NCBI GenBank assembly: GCA_902461985.1
Contig: CABQAB010000091.1
Coordinates: 1-7,903 of the forward strand
Direction of reading: 5' to 3'
From: an uncultured Bacteroidales bacterium
Lineage (GTDB): Bacteria > Bacteroidota > Bacteroidia > Bacteroidales > UBA932
Length of the DNA stretch: 7,903 nucleotides
Position 1 is the stretch's first letter. Each line of letters begins with the position of its first letter. Below are positions 1-6,859 of this stretch, piece by piece. Below the pieces are notes generated by a model that ran no database searches, was not told the DNA's origin, and saw only the letters and a list, made by a program, of their open reading frames with translations. The translations under genes were made by a program, and so were the position numbers.

Positions 1-944
1 ACGGCAAAGATGCGTCCGTATATTCTTTCATACTTCATGAACATGACAAATACAATCCTTCGCTGAGGGCGCGCAAATCGTGGTTCGCTTTCGGAAACAG
101 GATTGTCTGTCTTGGCTCCGGAATCGAAAATGACAGGGAATCAGTACATACGACCCTTTTCCAGAACAGTCTCAGGACCGGAATTCCCACCGTCATTGAC
201 GGCAGGGAGTATGGTGGAAATCCATGGAGCGCTACTTTTGCCGGCGGATGCAGTCTGACGGACAGACTCGGCAATTTCTATTACGTACCTTCCGGCAATG
301 TGACCGTTACAAGGTCTGAACAGCATTCTTTCCACGAAGAGAGCTGCAAGCCTACGGCCGGCAGTTTCGAAACGGCGTATATAGACCACGGAGAACATTG
401 TCGCGGCGGGTCCTATGTCTATGCGGTAATCCCTGGTCCGTCATCCTCTGATGCCAAGGCTGCCTTGCCCGCTTCCTACGAAGTCCTGCGCTGCGACAAC
501 CGGGTGCATCAGGTGCGGGATCTCGAATCTGGAATAGTGGCGGCATCGGTATTCGAGACATCCGGCATAGACTCTCTCGTGCTGTCTGCAACGCCTTCTG
601 TGCTTATTTATTCTGAATCCGGCGGACACTTGTCACTATCGCTTGCCAATCCTGACCTTGCCTTGTACGAAGGTCCTTCGGACGAAATTTTCGACAGTCG
701 CGGCAAAAGGCTGGAAAGGAGCATATACGGCAGGACCTGGGTCAATAATCCTGCAGGCGAAACCTCAGTGACTCTGGTGCTTGAAGGGGAGTGGAGACTG
801 TTGTCGCATATTTGCGGCGGAGGTCTGGAATGTTATGAGAGGCTTGAACCGTCCGTGGAACTGAAGGATGGAAAAACTGTCCTGACAGTACGCACAAAAG
901 AGTGCCGTCAGGAGGAACTGAAACTGGAAATGCTTATAAAATGA
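1..944 (+). CDS. Polysaccharide lyase family 8 (chondroitin ABC lyase-like), C-terminal fragment
   Basis: The 5' end lies outside the window. The first full codon is at base 3, and 313 residues remain before the stop. PL8 enzymes cleave hyaluronan, chondroitin or dermatan by beta-elimination, leaving a 4,5-unsaturated uronic acid at the new non-reducing end. The fragment carries the family's central beta-sandwich hallmark KSWFAFGNRIVCLGSGIEN (from fragment residue 25), followed by HTTLFQN. It also has the YIDHG...YVYAVIPG motif near residues 127-143. The small C-terminal domain starts at YEVLRCDNRVHQVRD, which resembles the tail of Proteus chondroitinase ABC. The catalytic Asn/His/Tyr/Arg residues of PL8 lie in the missing N-terminal alpha-toroid, so activity cannot be judged. 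No signal peptide can be seen for the same reason; relatives are secreted or periplasmic. Its position ahead of kduD, kduI, kdgK and eda points to glycosaminoglycan use. The family call is firm; the exact substrate (chondroitin, dermatan or hyaluronan) is not resolved. Confidence 0.9.
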   Translation, partial: GKDASVYSFILHEHDKYNPSLRARKSWFAFGNRIVCLGSGIENDRESVHTTLFQNSLRTGIPTVIDGREYGGNPWSATFAGGCSLTDRLGNFYYVPSGNVTVTRSEQHSFHEESCKPTAGSFETAYIDHGEHCRGGSYVYAVIPGPSSSDAKAALPASYEVLRCDNRVHQVRDLESGIVAASVFETSGIDSLVLSATPSVLIYSESGGHLSLSLANPDLALYEGPSDEIFDSRGKRLERSIYGRTWVNNPAGETSVTLVLEGEWRLLSHICGGGLECYERLEPSVELKDGKTVLTVRTKECRQEELKLEMLIK

Positions 945-976
945 AAATAATTACGGCCCGCATGGTTTCTTTTTGC

Positions 977-984
977 TAACTTTG
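977..984 (+). promoter_or_regulatory. Probable Bacteroidetes-type promoter (-7 box TAACTTTG) for the kduD operon
   Basis: TAACTTTG matches the Bacteroidetes primary sigma factor -7 consensus TAnnTTTG exactly. It lies 55 bases upstream of the kduD start and 32 bases past the lyase stop. Transcription would start around 990, giving a leader of about 50 bases that is A-rich next to the ATG, as is usual in this phylum. The -33 region is weak: no TTTG sits at the expected distance, only TTAC at 951-954. An activator may therefore be needed, or the box may be fortuitous. An 8-bp palindrome AGTGCACT (993-1000) sits at the predicted start point and could be an operator. Confidence 0.6.
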
Positions 985-1039
985 CAGGGTGTAGTGCACT
1001 CGCCGTAAAACATAGTAAATAACAATAAATTAAAGAATC

Positions 1040-1834
1040 ATGGTTAATTTTTCACTTGAAGGAAAGGTTGCATTGGTTACAGGTGCAGCATACGGAATCG
1101 GTTTCGCGATGGCAAAAGCCCTGTCCGAAGCCGGTGCCAGGATAGCGTTCAACTGCCGTTCCCAGGCAAATATGGACAAGGCTCTGGCCGATTACAAGGC
1201 TGAAGGCATTGACGCCAAAGGATATATCTGCGATGCTACGGATGAGGAAGGGGTGAAGGCTATGGTGGCTGACATCGAAAAGACCCTCGGACCTGTGGAC
1301 ATACTCGTGAACAATGCCGGAATCATAAAGAGAATCCCTATGCATGAGATGCCGGTAGGGGAGTTCCGCCAGGTAATCGACATAGACCTTGTCGCCCCCT
1401 ATATCTGTGCGAAGGCTGTGCTTCCTTCAATGATGGAAAGACGCCACGGCAAGATTATCAATGTCTGCTCGATGATGTCCGAACTCGGCCGTGAGACTGT
1501 TTCCGCTTATGCGGCTGCCAAGGGCGGACTTAAAATGCTGACCCGTAACATAGCTTCCGAGTATGGAGAATACAACATTCAGTGCAACGGTATCGGCCCG
1601 GGCTATATCGCAACTCCTCAGACCGCTCCGCTTCGCGAGCGTCAGCCGGACGGAAGCCGCCATCCTTTTGATTCGTTTATCGTGGCAAAGACTCCTGCAG
1701 CCCGCTGGGGTACTCCGGAAGACCTTATGGGACCGGTCGTTTTCCTTGCATCAGAGGCTTCGGATTTCATAAACGGCCATGTCCTCTATGTTGACGGCGG
1801 AATTCTCGCCTACATCGGAAAACAGCCTAAGTGA
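1040..1834 (+). CDS. kduD: SDR-family 2-keto-3-deoxygluconate 5-dehydrogenase (KduD; often annotated gluconate 5-dehydrogenase)
   Basis: A 264-residue cytosolic short-chain dehydrogenase/reductase with all classical motifs. The nucleotide-binding glycine motif TGAAYGIG is at residues 14-21 and NNAG at 91-94. The catalytic triad is Ser144, Tyr157 and Lys161 (YAAAK), and GPGYI is at 186-190. The C-terminus VDGGILAYIGKQP is typical of the group annotated gluconate 5-dehydrogenase (Gno), known from streptococci and Bacteroidetes. In streptococcal glycosaminoglycan loci, members of this type act as the KduD step, reducing 2,5-diketo-3-deoxygluconate to 2-keto-3-deoxygluconate. The neighbours kduI, kdgK and eda make that role far more likely here than gluconate oxidation. 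It is the first gene after the predicted promoter, and its stop codon overlaps the next start by 4 bases (GTGA). The start follows an A-rich leader with no Shine-Dalgarno. Family certain; substrate inferred from context. Confidence 0.9.
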   Translation: MVNFSLEGKVALVTGAAYGIGFAMAKALSEAGARIAFNCRSQANMDKALADYKAEGIDAKGYICDATDEEGVKAMVADIEKTLGPVDILVNNAGIIKRIPMHEMPVGEFRQVIDIDLVAPYICAKAVLPSMMERRHGKIINVCSMMSELGRETVSAYAAAKGGLKMLTRNIASEYGEYNIQCNGIGPGYIATPQTAPLRERQPDGSRHPFDSFIVAKTPAARWGTPEDLMGPVVFLASEASDFINGHVLYVDGGILAYIGKQPK

Positions 1835-3087
1835 CGGTCGTTGTGAAAACAAGATATATGCTTATACCTCTCCTGGCCGCAGCCTTTCTTATGAACGGCT
1901 GTGTCAGGGGTGTTTCAGTCGAGGTTACAAACCCGACAGAAAACGACAGACTTTGCGAACTGGCGGAGATTGATGCCGTACAGCTGGCCGCGAGGCTGCC
2001 GCTTGCCGATGGCGAGGCTTATGCCGTGAAAGACAAGTCAGGCACTACGCTTCCGAGCCAGATTACCAGTGACGGCAAACTGGTTTTCCCGCTTTGTCTC
2101 AAGGCTTCCGAGTCTAAGAGCTACAGGGTAATCGTGGTCGCGGAAGGCAGCAATCCTGCGGAAATGACAGCCTGCGGCCGTGTGTACCCTGAACGGCTGG
2201 ATGACCTCGCGTGGGAGAATGACAAAGCCGGATTCCGTGCTTATGGTCCCGGACTTCAGGCGCGTGGAGAGAGAGGCTTCGGTTACGACCTCTTTACGAA
2301 GAGGGGGACTGCGGCTCCTGTCCTTGACACTTTATATGCCCACGAGTGCGACCCTGCCAAATGGGAGCTTATCCGTGAACTCAGGAAGAGCGACCCGGAA
2401 AAGGCGGCGGAACTGCATCACGCAGCTTCCTATCACATCGACCACGGCTATGGTATGGACTGCTATGCGGTAGGCCCCACTTTGGGGGCAGGAGTGGCAG
2501 CGTTGCTTGACGACGAAGGCGAAATCGTCTATCCGTGGTGCTGGCAGCAGTGCGAAGTGCTTGACAACGGTCCTTTGCGTTTCCGTGCAAGACTTACGTT
2601 CGGGCCTCTGGACATAACGGCGGATGAAAAGGTAGTCGAGACCAGAATCATCACTCTCGATGCCGGTTCTCATTTTAACCGTACCGAGGTGAGTTACGAA
2701 GGCCTGAAGGAGACGAGGGCCATAGTTTCAGGCATAGTTCTCCATGATACTCTTGGAACTGTGCTCGCTGACAATGAACTTGGAATCATAGCGTACGAAG
2801 ATCCTACGACCGGTCCTGACAACGGCAAGATTTACCTTGGCCATGTCGCCGGAGCGGATTTCAGGGATGCGACCGTCTCATGGTTCACCCCTGGCGAGTC
2901 TGCAACTCGCAACAATGCCCTCGGCCATGTGCTCGTTTCCGCTGCTGTCGCTCCGGAATCAAGCTATACCTACTGGTGGGGCTTCGGATGGGACCGTGGG
3001 GACGTGGCCGATTTCGATGCCTGGAAAGTTGAACTTGAGACAGCGGCCCTCAGCCTGAGGAATCCTCTGACAGTAAATATCAAATAA
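1831..3087 (+). CDS. DUF4861-like periplasmic lipoprotein of unknown function
   Basis: A 418-residue protein resembling the DUF4861 family, often found next to KduI/KduD in uronic acid degradation loci. I know of no firmly assigned activity. It begins with a lipoprotein signal: K6 and R8, then a hydrophobic run LIPLLAAAFL ending at a lipobox-like MNGC with Cys24. No acidic run follows the Cys, so surface export is not suggested and a periplasmic membrane anchor is likelier. Recognisable segments are YGPGLQARGERGFGYDLF (138-155), the polar cluster YHIDHGYGMDCYAVGPTLGAG (201-221), YPWCWQQ (234-240) and YWWGFGWDRGD (381-391). His202, Asp204, His205 and Asp210 are plausible active-site candidates by inference only. 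The GTG start at 1831 overlaps the kduD stop; GTG at 1843 would give a neater signal peptide beginning MKTRYM and may be the true start. Location suggests it acts on lyase products before import, perhaps as hydrolase or epimerase-like enzyme, but this is speculation. Confidence 0.75.
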   Translation: MTVVVKTRYMLIPLLAAAFLMNGCVRGVSVEVTNPTENDRLCELAEIDAVQLAARLPLADGEAYAVKDKSGTTLPSQITSDGKLVFPLCLKASESKSYRVIVVAEGSNPAEMTACGRVYPERLDDLAWENDKAGFRAYGPGLQARGERGFGYDLFTKRGTAAPVLDTLYAHECDPAKWELIRELRKSDPEKAAELHHAASYHIDHGYGMDCYAVGPTLGAGVAALLDDEGEIVYPWCWQQCEVLDNGPLRFRARLTFGPLDITADEKVVETRIITLDAGSHFNRTEVSYEGLKETRAIVSGIVLHDTLGTVLADNELGIIAYEDPTTGPDNGKIYLGHVAGADFRDATVSWFTPGESATRNNALGHVLVSAAVAPESSYTYWWGFGWDRGDVADFDAWKVELETAALSLRNPLTVNIK

Positions 3088-3089
3088 TA

Positions 3090-4514
3090 ATGGAAAAAGT
3101 GTTCAGTTATATCATCGGACTGGGTGCTGCAGTCATGATGCCGGTGATTTTCACCATTTTAGGCGTCTGCATAGGCATCAAGCCCGGTAAGGCTCTCAAG
3201 AGCGGCCTGCTTGTGGGAGTCGGTTTCGTGGGCCTTTCTGTCATTACCAACCTGCTTACGAGCGCACTTGGCCCGGCTCTTACGAAAGTCGTGGAAATAT
3301 ATGGTCTCCAGTTGAACGTGTTCGATATGGGATGGCCGGCAGCGGCATCCGTGGCATATAATACTGCCGTGGGAGCACTCATAATTCCGGTATGTCTCGG
3401 TGTCAATATATTCATGCTTCTGACCAAGACCACCCAGACCGTGAATATCGATTTGTGGAACTACTGGCATTTCGCCTTTATCGGGGCCGTCGTATATTTT
3501 GCGTCCGGCAGCATCTGGTGGGGATTTTTCGCAGCCGTAATCTGTTACATAATCACTTTGGTGCTTGCGGACAGGACTGCTTCGAAATTCCAGAGTTTCT
3601 ACGAAGGTATGGACGGAATCTCCATTCCACAGCCTTTCAGCCAGGGTTTCGTGCCTTTTGCTGAGGCAATCAACGCAGGCCTGGACAAGATTCCGGGATT
3701 CAACAGACTCAACATCGACGCCGAAGGCATGAAGAAAAAATTCGGACTGCTCGGCGAACCCCTTTTCCTCGGTGTCCTGATTGGCATCATCATCGGCTGC
3801 CTTTCCTGCGCAAGCTGGAAGGAGATAGTGGACCGGATTCCGTATATTCTCGGTCTCGGCATCAAGATCGGCGCCGTCATGGAACTCATCCCTCGTATAA
3901 CTTCTCTCTTCATTGAAGGTCTGAAACCTATTTCCGAGGCTACGAAGAGCCTGATCGAGCGTAAGTTCAAGGGTGCCAAGATGAATATAGGCATGAGCCC
4001 GGCTCTCGTTATCGGGCATCCTGCCACATTGGTCGTCTCCCTTCTGCTTATCCCTGTCACTTTAGTTCTGGCAGTCGTACTTCCGGGCAACCAGTTCCTT
4101 CCGCTGGCCTCTCTTGCGGGAATGTTCTATATCTTCCCCCTGATTCTGCCAATTACGAAGGGCAATGTGGTCAAGACTTTCATTATCGGTCTTGCGGTGA
4201 TTTTAGTCGGACTCTATTTTGTGACTGATCTTGCCCCTTACTTCACTCTCGCCGCACAGGATGTTTTCGCACAGACAGGTGATGCCGCGGTGGCTATTCC
4301 TGAAGGTTTCCAGGGCGGTTCTTTAGACTTTGCTTCCAGTCCGCTGGCATGGATTATCTTCCGTCTGACACATCCGTTCGAGTGGATTCATTCAGCTGCC
4401 GCGAAGTGGATAGGCTCAGGCATACTCGTTGCGGGTACCATGGGACTTATGTATTGGAACCGGGTCAAGATAGTTGCCGGTAATTTGAAAAACAAAGAAC
4501 AGAATAACAAATAG
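3090..4514 (+). CDS. Orphan galactitol-type PTS EIIC membrane permease (GatC/SgcC family)
   Basis: A 474-residue integral membrane protein that lines up along its length with the membrane subunit of the galactitol phosphotransferase system (E. coli GatC, about 451 residues). Shared landmarks are a GVGFVGL segment (43-49), FDMGWPA (78-84), [10 protein letters not shown] (118-127), FGLLGEP (218-224), GH (309-310) and PGNQ (332-335). Hydrophobic segments are visible near 9-30, 40-60, 93-112, 127-160, 225-242, 304-331, 335-354, 363-380 and 440-455. It starts 2 bases after the DUF4861 stop and ends 1 base before kduI. No EIIA or EIIB domain is fused to it or encoded in this window, and Bacteroidetes usually lack a general sugar PTS. 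A separate sugar kinase (KdgK) is encoded nearby. I infer PEP-independent uptake of a uronate-derived keto acid rather than galactitol. Family membership is clear; substrate and mechanism are inferred. Confidence 0.88.
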   Translation: MEKVFSYIIGLGAAVMMPVIFTILGVCIGIKPGKALKSGLLVGVGFVGLSVITNLLTSALGPALTKVVEIYGLQLNVFDMGWPAAASVAYNTAVGALIIPVCLGVNIFMLLTKTTQTVNIDLWNYWHFAFIGAVVYFASGSIWWGFFAAVICYIITLVLADRTASKFQSFYEGMDGISIPQPFSQGFVPFAEAINAGLDKIPGFNRLNIDAEGMKKKFGLLGEPLFLGVLIGIIIGCLSCASWKEIVDRIPYILGLGIKIGAVMELIPRITSLFIEGLKPISEATKSLIERKFKGAKMNIGMSPALVIGHPATLVVSLLLIPVTLVLAVVLPGNQFLPLASLAGMFYIFPLILPITKGNVVKTFIIGLAVILVGLYFVTDLAPYFTLAAQDVFAQTGDAAVAIPEGFQGGSLDFASSPLAWIIFRLTHPFEWIHSAAAKWIGSGILVAGTMGLMYWNRVKIVAGNLKNKEQNNK

Positions 4515-4515
4515 T

Positions 4516-5481
4516 ATGAACAGAAAAATGATTCTCGCGACTGTTATGTCGCTTTCATGCCTCGCTGCCTCTGCTCAGGTGAACTACAAGGTGCAGACAG
4601 CCTGTCATCCTGAAGACGTGAAACATTATGATACGGAACGTCTCCGCAGCGCGTTCATGATGGAAAAGGTTATGGCTCCGGATGAGATCAATCTTACCTA
4701 CACCCTTTATGACCGCCTTGTTTATGGTGGAGTAATGCCTGTAAGCAAGACTCTCGTGCTCGAAACTTTCGATGAACTCAAGGCTGAGCACTTCCTCGAC
4801 CGTAGGGAACTCGGAATCATAAATATCGCCGGAGACGGCATCGTCACCGTGGACGGCAAGGAGTATTCCCTTAAATACAAGGAGGCCCTCTATGTCGGCT
4901 GCGGAAAGAAGGAAGTCACTTTCAGAAGCGTGGATGCTGCAAATCCGGCCAAGTTCTACATAAACTCCGCTCCGGCATACAAGGAGTATATCACTCAGCT
5001 GATTACCACCGACAAGGCCACTTTCGAGGCTAACAGGAAGAACAGGGACGTCCAGTATGCCTTAGCTGTTTCTGACCACTATGGAAAAATGGAGGATTCA
5101 AACGACAGAATCGTGAATCAGCTGATTGTATGGCCTGTTCTTAGCCGGGTGAAAGGTGGCGGAACCAACCAGCTCCAGATGGGACTTACCGAATTGATGC
5201 CGGGCTCTGTATGGAATACTATGCCTGCGCACACCCATACCCGCCGTATGGAAGCATATTTCTATTTCAATGTGGCTGAAGGCAACGCAATCTGCCATCT
5301 TATGGGCGAGCCTCAGGAGGAAAGACTTGTATGGCTTCATGACGAGCAGGCAATCACTTCTCCGGAGTGGTCGATCCATGCTGCTGCGGGTACACGCAAC
5401 TACACCTTTATCTGGGGTATGGGAGGCGAGAACCTCAACTATGCCGACAAGGATGAAATCAGTTATCTTGAAATGAAATAA
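4516..5481 (+). CDS. kduI: 5-keto-4-deoxyuronate isomerase KduI with an N-terminal Sec signal peptide
   Basis: A cupin-fold, metal-dependent isomerase converting 5-keto-4-deoxyuronate (ring-opened unsaturated uronate) to 2,5-diketo-3-deoxygluconate. The core matches Kdu[11 protein letters not shown] (31-40), [12 protein letters not shown] (93-104), [16 protein letters not shown] (222-237), RRMEAYFYF (243-251) and [11 protein letters not shown] (296-306). Metal ligands expected from E. coli KduI are present: His239, His241, Glu246 and His288. At 321 residues it is about 40 longer than usual. About 21 of these form a signal peptide (N3, R3-K4 charges, hydrophobic core MILATVMSL, cleavage after ASA at 18-20). 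The rest lie in extra segments around 165-195 and 210-219. The ATG at 4516 is 1 base after the EIIC stop in an A-rich context. A GTG at 4579 would remove the signal and leave a canonical cytosolic start, but it lacks a good initiation context. Function is secure; the predicted periplasmic location is unusual. Confidence 0.93.
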   Translation: MNRKMILATVMSLSCLAASAQVNYKVQTACHPEDVKHYDTERLRSAFMMEKVMAPDEINLTYTLYDRLVYGGVMPVSKTLVLETFDELKAEHFLDRRELGIINIAGDGIVTVDGKEYSLKYKEALYVGCGKKEVTFRSVDAANPAKFYINSAPAYKEYITQLITTDKATFEANRKNRDVQYALAVSDHYGKMEDSNDRIVNQLIVWPVLSRVKGGGTNQLQMGLTELMPGSVWNTMPAHTHTRRMEAYFYFNVAEGNAICHLMGEPQEERLVWLHDEQAITSPEWSIHAAAGTRNYTFIWGMGGENLNYADKDEISYLEMK

Positions 5482-5489
5482 TTATGTGG

Positions 5490-5628
5490 GGCTGACTAAA
5501 AAGTCTGTCATGTCGAGCGATGCACGAAGTGCATAGTCGAGACATCTATTGATTAGCAATCAAGTAATAAGATCTCTCCACGCGCTTCGCTTGGTCGAGA
5601 TGACATTTGCAAGACTTTTTAGTCGGCC
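5490..5628. repeat. Palindromic MITE-like intergenic repeat between kduI and kdgK
   Basis: The ends form an inverted repeat: GGCTGACTAAAAAGTCT (5490-5506) against AGACTTTTTAGTCGGCC (5612-5628), 16 of 17 positions complementary. Inside the arms lie TGTCATGTCGAG (5507-5518 region) and GTCGAGATGACA (5594-5605), a second inverted pair, imperfect. A perfect internal hairpin ATGCAC-GAA-GTGCAT spans 5520-5534. The TGTCAT-TCGA arms resemble short palindromic repeats scattered through many Bacteroidetes genomes, but copy number cannot be seen here. I find no protein and no clear target-site duplication. As RNA it would fold into one long hairpin in the middle of the pathway genes, possibly a processing site or partial terminator separating kduI from kdgK. 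Confidence 0.85.
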
Positions 5629-5656
5629 TCTTGAGTAAACTAATATATAAAACAGA

Positions 5657-6697
5657 ATGGCAAAAGTAATTACGTTCGGCGAGATTATGCTCCGCCTTTC
5701 GACTCCTGGCTATCTCAGATTCTCCCAGGCAAAACAGTTTGATGCGACTTTCGGCGGAGGAGAGGCCAATGTGGCTGTCTCTCTTGCCAATTACGGAATC
5801 GACGCTGAATTCGTTACCCGTCTTCCGCAGAACGACATTGCTGCAGCGTGTGTGAGGGATCTGCACAGTTATGGCGTAAAGACCGGCCACATCGTTTACG
5901 GCGGTGACCGTGTGGGCATTTATTTTCTCGAAACAGGTGCTGTGGCACGCCCGAGCAAGGTTGTCTATGACCGTGCACATTCATCCATCTCCACTATCGA
6001 GAAGGGAATGATTGACTGGGACAAGGTTTTCGAGGGTGCAGACTGGTTCCACTGGACGGGAATCACTCCCGCAATCAGTCAGGGTGCGGCAGATGTCTGC
6101 CTTGAAGCCGTGAAGGCTGCCAACCGTCTCGGAATCACTGTCTCCTGCGATCTTAACTACAGGAAAAACCTTTGGAAATACGGTAAGAAGGCCTCTGAAG
6201 TCATGCCTGAACTCGTGGCTTGCAGCGACGTCATCCTTGGAAACGAGGAGGACGCGGAGAAGGTCTTCGGAATCAAGCCGGAAGGCTTCGACGTGACTGC
6301 AACAAAAGGTGAGGTGAATGCTGCCGAGTTCGAGAGCGTGTGCCGCCAGCTGATGGACAGGTTCCCTCGTGCTAAGAAAGTCATCATTACGCTTAGAGGC
6401 TCGATCAACGCCAACCACAACACCTGGGGCGGAGTCCTTTTCAGCGACGGCAAACTCTATCAGTCAAAGCGTTACGATATCACCCATATCGTGGACAGAG
6501 TCGGTGGGGGAGACTCGTTCATGGGAGGTCTTATCTATGGACTGCTGACCTATACTGATGATGACCAGAAGGCACTTGATTTCGCTGTTGCCGCTTCCTG
6601 CCTTAAACACACTATTTTCGGTGATTACAACCAGGTGACTGTGGCCGAGGTTGAGAATCTTATGAAGGGTGACGGCTCTGGTCGCGTTTCGCGATAA
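5657..6697 (+). CDS. kdgK: 2-keto-3-deoxygluconate kinase (PfkB/ribokinase family)
   Basis: A 346-residue cytosolic sugar kinase that uses ATP to phosphorylate 2-keto-3-deoxygluconate to KDPG, the product passed to Eda. PfkB-family features are clear: the N-terminal substrate-binding stretch FGEIMLRL (7-14), the first signature region FGGGEANVAVSLANYG (32-47), and the second signature DRVGGGDSF (280-288). In the latter, Asp286 is the expected catalytic base and GGG forms the anion hole. CDLNYRKNLW (164-173) and ILGNEEDAEKVFG (193-205) are also typical of KDG kinases in this phylum. The start follows the A-rich sequence ATATATAAAACAGA without a Shine-Dalgarno. It sits 28 bases past the palindromic repeat; I see no convincing TAnnTTTG promoter directly upstream, so it may be co-transcribed with kduI through the repeat. 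Having a dedicated kinase implies that the imported sugar acid arrives unphosphorylated. Confidence 0.93.
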   Translation: MAKVITFGEIMLRLSTPGYLRFSQAKQFDATFGGGEANVAVSLANYGIDAEFVTRLPQNDIAAACVRDLHSYGVKTGHIVYGGDRVGIYFLETGAVARPSKVVYDRAHSSISTIEKGMIDWDKVFEGADWFHWTGITPAISQGAADVCLEAVKAANRLGITVSCDLNYRKNLWKYGKKASEVMPELVACSDVILGNEEDAEKVFGIKPEGFDVTATKGEVNAAEFESVCRQLMDRFPRAKKVIITLRGSINANHNTWGGVLFSDGKLYQSKRYDITHIVDRVGGGDSFMGGLIYGLLTYTDDDQKALDFAVAASCLKHTIFGDYNQVTVAEVENLMKGDGSGRVSR

Positions 6698-6733
6698 GTA
6701 ATATATGGGGCCGTCTTCTGCGTTGTAGGACTT

Positions 6734-6774
6734 GACAAAATCCTCACAACCGACAGGTTGCTGCGGTGTTTGTC
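6734..6774 (+). other. Nested inverted repeats in the kdgK-eda spacer (possible structured leader)
   Basis: The 162-base spacer between kdgK and eda contains outer arms GACAAA (6734-6739) and TTTGTC (6769-6774). These enclose a perfect 5-bp hairpin CAACC-GACA-GGTTG (6747-6760). The spacer shifts from GC-rich (to about 6800) to AT-rich just before eda. No T-run follows the hairpin, so it is not an intrinsic terminator, and no good TAnnTTTG box is visible. It may be a structured leader, a repeat remnant or chance. Little more can be supported. Confidence 0.3.
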
Positions 6775-6859
6775 TGCGTTCCACGCCTTGAATCCAATTC
6801 CATCTATTCCTTATCTTAATCAGGGTAATTTTTAGAATTTCAATTGTTAGGAAATTTTT

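Noticed and set aside
1040..1834. Gluconate 5-dehydrogenase as the main function
   Set aside because: The sequence fits the group often given that name, but the neighbours kduI, kdgK and eda make reduction of the KduI product the more likely reaction.
3159..4019. Long minus-strand open frame (286 codons) opposite the EIIC gene
   Set aside because: It lies wholly antisense to a gene with clear homology along its length. The translation is rich in His, Arg and Asp, with no recognisable domain, as expected for the complement of a membrane-protein gene.
3090..4514. A working phosphoenolpyruvate-dependent galactitol PTS
   Set aside because: Only the EIIC subunit is encoded here, with no EIIA, EIIB or galactitol-phosphate dehydrogenase. 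All neighbours belong to uronate catabolism, and a separate KDG kinase is present.
4516..5481. KduI as a lipoprotein using Cys15
   Set aside because: The residues before Cys15 (S-L-S) do not fit the lipobox, since the -3 position is Ser. A signal peptidase I site at ASA (18-20) before Gln21 fits better.
5490..5628. CRISPR array or intrinsic terminator after kduI
   Set aside because: There is a single inverted-repeat element with no regular direct repeats or spacers, and no T-run follows the 3' arm.
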